A stretch of DNA of 17,771 nucleotides, taken from NCBI GenBank assembly GCA_036743055.1, contig DAINQE010000050.1, forward strand, positions 1-17,771, in the 5' to 3' direction. Shown in pieces: positions 15,438-17,771 of this stretch. Numbering within the stretch: the stretch's first letter is position 1; each line of letters begins with the position of its first letter. The translations under genes and the position numbers were made by a program. The DNA is from Sabulitectum sp036743055 (GTDB lineage: Bacteria > Fermentibacterota > Fermentibacteria > Fermentibacterales > JCC-6). Under the pieces are notes generated by a model. The model was given only the letters and a program-made list of their open reading frames with translations. It was not told the origin of the DNA and ran no database searches.

Positions 15438-15465
15438 TTGGCATGGAAACCCCGGCTTCTATTCT
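15438..15465 (+). promoter_or_regulatory. Candidate promoter of the exported protein gene at 15508
   Basis: TTGGCA (15438-15443), 16 bases, TATTCT (15460-15465). A transcript would start near 15472, about 36 bases before the ATG. The -10 box overlaps the opposite promoter's -10, so the two directions may compete for polymerase. Confidence 0.35.
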
Positions 15466-15489
15466 ATGGAGCCCGCGGGTACAAAGCAA
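15461..15489 (-). promoter_or_regulatory. Candidate promoter of the response regulator and sensor kinase operon
   Basis: On the minus strand TTGCTT (15489-15484), 17 bases, TAGAAT (15466-15461). The -10 is good and the -35 weak, as expected for an activated or autoregulated promoter. It lies about 35 bases before the regulator ATG. Confidence 0.35.
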
Positions 15490-15507
15490 TTACACGAAAG
15501 GAACGGC

Positions 15508-16035
15508 ATGTTACTCACAGCTGCACTGCTGATGGTTATCTCTCCCGGGGATACCCCCATTTACACTCTTGAACCGGCCGGCATTGACTTCCATTACCTG
15601 CCGGAATACCTCATGCCTCTCGCCGAAGGAGCAATGGACGAGGAATCCGGAGCACTTGCTGGCCAGCCCAACTCAATGGGGATCACCTTTGGGTGTCACT
15701 ACTGGAAAATGGACGAACCTGTAGAGGACAAGAACTTCTGGATTGAGCAGAAGCTCTCCAGTGTTGTACCGCCTGATCTGATGGATAACATTGTTACAGG
15801 TGAGGCAACATGGTGCGAAGGAAGCATGGCCGCCGGAGTTCCATCCAGCCATTCTCTGGGTCTCATGTCGAGTATAAACTTCACATTCTCTCCCCCTGGC
15901 GGAGCCATGGGAAGGGGCAGGGCCTATGGCATATTCAGAAACGGATATTCTATCCTTCTCATCGCCTACGGACCCACATCAATGAATGCCCAGGACGTGC
16001 TGGAAGATATCGTGAATCTGGCAGTGCTCAAATAG
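15508..16035 (+). CDS. Exported protein of unknown function
   Basis: 175 residues from ATG at 15508, six bases after AAAGGA. The frame is open further upstream, but those starts would read back across the regulator promoter. A short hydrophobic leader (MLLTAALLMVISPGD) suggests export. The remaining sequence is a small mixed fold: NSMGITFGCHYWKMDEP, FWIEQKLSSVVPPDLMDNI and INFTFSPPGG, then GRAYGIFRNGYSILLIAYGP and a C-terminal helix QDVLEDIVNLAVLK. A strand pair followed by a long closing helix is reminiscent of PsbP/Mog1-type folds, but this is only an impression. It contains two cysteines. It is divergent from the two-component regulator, and its stop overlaps the convergent membrane gene by 8 bases. 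Confidence 0.65.
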   Translation: MLLTAALLMVISPGDTPIYTLEPAGIDFHYLPEYLMPLAEGAMDEESGALAGQPNSMGITFGCHYWKMDEPVEDKNFWIEQKLSSVVPPDLMDNIVTGEATWCEGSMAAGVPSSHSLGLMSSINFTFSPPGGAMGRGRAYGIFRNGYSILLIAYGPTSMNAQDVLEDIVNLAVLK

Positions 16036-16696
16036 TCTTGCGCAGAATCAGGAAACTCAGCGCTGTGTAAACAACTCCGTGAGCAGTCACAGCGAGAACT
16101 GCCATCGGCTGACCTGTGACCATGCTTCCCAGAGGAGCCATGAACCACCAGCTCATGGAGTTGCCGGCGAGGCCCGGGAAAAGACCCAGACTGAACAGGC
16201 CGAATGAGAGCGCTGCAGCCCCGGACTCCGAAGTAATGGAAGAGCACAGGGAAGCTGCTGATACGGCCCAGAATGCGGATACCGCCGCCCGGAGGAATAT
16301 CCGTGAGGCAATGTAGCCCAAGGGAACGGTCAGTGGCGGCAGAAGAAGAAAACCTGCCGCCAGCATGGCTATGAAAAGGAAGCACCAGGAGGCAGCAAAG
16401 CTGCCGAAGAATCCCGTTAAGAGCGATGTTCCCCGTTTCATCCCTTGCCAGCTTCGGAACAGGAAGAAGGAAAGGAGAGGAGTGCCGGTCATGCACGCGA
16501 TCATTACCACTCTCCATACGGAGAAGTCCGGTCTTTGTCCCACGGGCATGTAGTCGAGGAAGCCTGAATCCTGCAGCCTGGCCTCTATGACAAGAGAAGC
16601 CACAAGAAGGACCGGAACCAGCAACACAGGCCCTATCCACCTCAGGGAGAGGAAACGCTTGAGCTCGAATATGACCCTGTTCGGAAAACCTCTCAA
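16028..16696 (-). CDS. Polytopic membrane protein, possibly an ABC-2-type permease
   Basis: About 222 residues with roughly six hydrophobic helices, e.g. WIGPVLLVPVLLVASLVIEA, TPLLSFFLFRSW, CFLFIAMLAAGFLLLPPLTV, ISRIFLRAAVSAFWAVSAAS-like segments, AALSFGLFSLGLFPGLAG and AVLAVTAHGVVYTALSFLIL. A charged N-terminal helix (FELKRFLSLRW) before the first helix is common in ABC-2 permeases, but no ATPase gene is near, so this is tentative. No ATG exists near the start; TTG at 16696 is preferred because AAAGGG lies five bases before it, with TTG at 16711 as the alternative. It runs divergent from the lipoprotein gene across a short region with a strong dyad. Another open frame on the same strand (15966-16640) lacks membrane character. 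Confidence 0.65.
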   Translation of the reverse strand: MRGFPNRVIFELKRFLSLRWIGPVLLVPVLLVASLVIEARLQDSGFLDYMPVGQRPDFSVWRVVMIACMTGTPLLSFFLFRSWQGMKRGTSLLTGFFGSFAASWCFLFIAMLAAGFLLLPPLTVPLGYIASRIFLRAAVSAFWAVSAASLCSSITSESGAAALSFGLFSLGLFPGLAGNSMSWWFMAPLGSMVTGQPMAVLAVTAHGVVYTALSFLILRKTI

Positions 16697-16721
16697 AACA
16701 ACCCTTTCCAAAACCCGACGA

Positions 16722-16748
16722 CCGGGGAATATTACCTGAAATCCCCGG
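16722..16748. promoter_or_regulatory. Perfect 7-bp dyad between divergent membrane-protein and lipoprotein genes
   Basis: CCGGGGA (16722-16728) and TCCCCGG (16742-16748) are perfect inverted repeats with half-site centres 20 bases apart, two helical turns, as for a dimeric regulator. The pair lies in the 63-base divergent region, just before the CGGAG binding site of the lipoprotein gene. TAATAT on the minus strand within the spacer (16733-16728) may be a -10 box for the membrane protein gene. Confidence 0.4.
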
Positions 16749-16759
16749 GAACGGAGTTT

Positions 16760-17659
16760 ATGAGAACAACCACCGCACTAGTACTGCTTATTATCCTCTG
16801 TGGCTGCGGCAGGAAGTACACCGGACTCACCTCGGTGGATCTGAACGTTACCTCCATAACCTTCCATGATTCATACCCAGCCACAATAACAGCAAATCTG
16901 GAAAACGGCAAACCTGCGGATTTCATCAGGGCCGCAGAGGGAACCCTCATCGCTTCCATGAAAGTAGGCTGTTCCCTCCCAGAGGACACCCTTGGAATGG
17001 CCCAAGTGAACTCGGAAGCTTCCTTCCCCCTCTTCTATGGAGTGAACCACGGATCCACGGGAATACGATTCGAGATCGAGCACCTCGGCCTTTCCTGGCA
17101 TCCAGAGTACAGCATCAGGGGGGATAACGGGCTTAACAGGGTCTACGCCACCGCCAGGCTGGAGAACTCAACTGTGCAGACCTGGACTGCGGATACGGTG
17201 AGTTTCAGGGATAACCGGGGAAACCCGGTAACCACAGCCACCGGTAGAATCACCATAAGACAGGGAACCGGTTCCATTCCCTGGTGGGATGCCCCCGCCG
17301 GCGATGAGACGCTCACCCTCGTCTATGGATGGCCAGTTATGGGCAGGTGGAATCCTCTGAGGGCTGTTTACTGCCCTGCCAGGGGAAGGGTGGAGAGCTG
17401 GCCCGGGAATGTATGGGAGTCGGGGGACACCCTTTACTTCAATGCTGATTCCCTGGTGGACATTGACCTAACCTTCAGGCAGAAACCAAGGGGTTACGAC
17501 TGCTTCCTGGAGATGGAATCCCTGGCGGAGGATGAAGCTATCTGGACAATCAGATGGCCCGAGCGGCTGCCCAGGGGAGCGGATGTTAACCCGGGATCAA
17601 GCTCGGTGAGCATATTTCCAGGCGAATCTGTTACTGTCTTCTACGAAGAACTCTATTGA
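16760..17659 (+). CDS. Lipoprotein of unknown function, weakly DUF4139-like
   Basis: 299 residues. The signal peptide ends in a lipobox (ILCGC), with C16 the likely lipidated residue. The body is beta-rich. SVDLNVTSITFHDSYPATI resembles the opening strand of DUF4139-type proteins, and LGLSWHPEYSIRG followed by GLNRVYATARLENSTVQTW resembles their core, where a strand pair precedes an N-x-T turn; this is a by-eye similarity of low certainty. Later motifs are GYDCFLEMESLAEDEAIWTI and FPGESVTVFYEELY. The ATG follows GGAG by three bases. It should be attached to the inner or outer membrane facing the periplasm. Its stop codon overlaps the -35 box of the tRNA promoter. Confidence 0.72.
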   Translation: MRTTTALVLLIILCGCGRKYTGLTSVDLNVTSITFHDSYPATITANLENGKPADFIRAAEGTLIASMKVGCSLPEDTLGMAQVNSEASFPLFYGVNHGSTGIRFEIEHLGLSWHPEYSIRGDNGLNRVYATARLENSTVQTWTADTVSFRDNRGNPVTTATGRITIRQGTGSIPWWDAPAGDETLTLVYGWPVMGRWNPLRAVYCPARGRVESWPGNVWESGDTLYFNADSLVDIDLTFRQKPRGYDCFLEMESLAEDEAIWTIRWPERLPRGADVNPGSSSVSIFPGESVTVFYEELY

Positions 17660-17684
17660 CCATTTCCATTCAATGGGCTAGAAT
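17656..17684 (+). promoter_or_regulatory. Sigma70-like promoter of tRNA-Arg
   Basis: TTGACC (17656-17661), exactly 17 bases, then TAGAAT (17679-17684). The transcript would start near 17691, 8 bases before the mature tRNA. The -35 contains the TGA stop codon (17657-17659) of the lipoprotein gene. Confidence 0.7.
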
Positions 17685-17698
17685 AGCACTCCTGCGGT

Positions 17699-17771
17699 GC
17701 GCCCATAGCTCAATTGGATAGAGCATCTGGCTACGGACCAGAAGGTTTGGGGTTCGAGTCCCTATGGGCGT
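17699..17771 (+). tRNA. tRNA-Arg (anticodon ACG), last bases beyond the window
   Basis: A full cloverleaf can be drawn: acceptor GCGCCCA (17699-17705) with TGGGCGT (17765-17771, first pair G-U); T and A at positions 8 and 9; D stem GCTC/GAGC (17708-17711, 17721-17724); anticodon stem TCTGG/CCAGA with loop CTACGGA and anticodon ACG (17733-17735); five-base variable loop; T stem TGGGG/CCCTA around TTCGAGT. Only the discriminator base and CCA lie outside. ACG is expected to be modified to ICG and to read CGU, CGC and CGA. Taking 17701 as the start breaks the T arm, so 17699 is preferred. Confidence 0.95.

Noticed and set aside
15966..16640. A second minus-strand frame overlapping the permease-like gene.
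   Set aside because: The frame ending at 16028 shows regular hydrophobic helices, while this one has a Cys/Ser/Arg-rich mixture typical of a wrong frame.
17701..17770. The tRNA read as starting at 17701 with acceptor GCCCATA/TATGGGC.
   Set aside because: That pairing consumes the 3' side of the T stem and leaves positions 8 and 9 without the usual T and A; the 17699 start gives a standard cloverleaf.

Overview
The window reads as chromosomal DNA from a Gram-negative bacterium of moderately high GC. Three proteins look like outer-membrane or secreted proteins, there is a lipoprotein with a lipobox, and a large secreted peptidase of the gingipain (C25) family ends, at the window edge, in the start of a FlgD/type IX-secretion-like C-terminal domain. 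This, the fused SecDF and heavy use of AGG and ATA codons suggest the FCB superphylum, perhaps a candidate phylum such as Ca. Fermentibacteria or Eisenbacteria. That placement is inference. The two best promoters follow the ordinary -35/-10 pattern (TTGACC, 17 bases, AATAAT or TAGAAT). No phage, insertion-sequence transposase, CRISPR array or defence gene was recognised.

Layout. 1-2137 (-): C25-family peptidase, truncated by the left edge. 2304-3002 (+): small outer-membrane beta-barrel protein. 2999-3808 (-): inositol-monophosphatase-family phosphatase, whose stop codon overlaps that of the barrel gene. 3876-6956 (+): a tight three-gene cluster of a CASTOR/POLLUX-like ion channel with RCK domains and two uncharacterised membrane proteins. 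7014-9142 (+): Rrf2/IscR-type regulator, IscU scaffold and IscS desulfurase, a minimal iron-sulfur assembly operon. 9149-9886 (-): a second predicted barrel protein. 9965-10360 (+): small membrane-anchored protein of unknown function. 10530-13331 (+): secDF fusion behind a structured leader. 13386-13514: a 129-base near-palindromic repeat element that supplies the stop codon of the next gene. 13490-15426 (-): histidine kinase and OmpR-type response regulator, the regulator being first in the operon. 15508-16035 (+): exported protein of unknown function. 16028-16696 (-): polytopic membrane protein resembling ABC-2 permeases. 16760-17659 (+): lipoprotein. 17699 to the right edge (+): tRNA-Arg(ACG), lacking only its discriminator base and CCA.

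How the genes may work together. The clearest units are the isc operon, probably controlled by its own Rrf2 regulator through a dyad just upstream, and the two-component pair, divergent from the exported protein at 15508. SecDF drives late steps of protein export, which suits the many exported proteins nearby. No gene-free stretch exceeds 300 bases; the longest gaps (2138-2303, 10361-10529, 13332-13489) hold the promoter, leader, terminator and repeat features listed. The most unusual items are the palindromic repeat at 13386-13514 and the channel-centred membrane operon.
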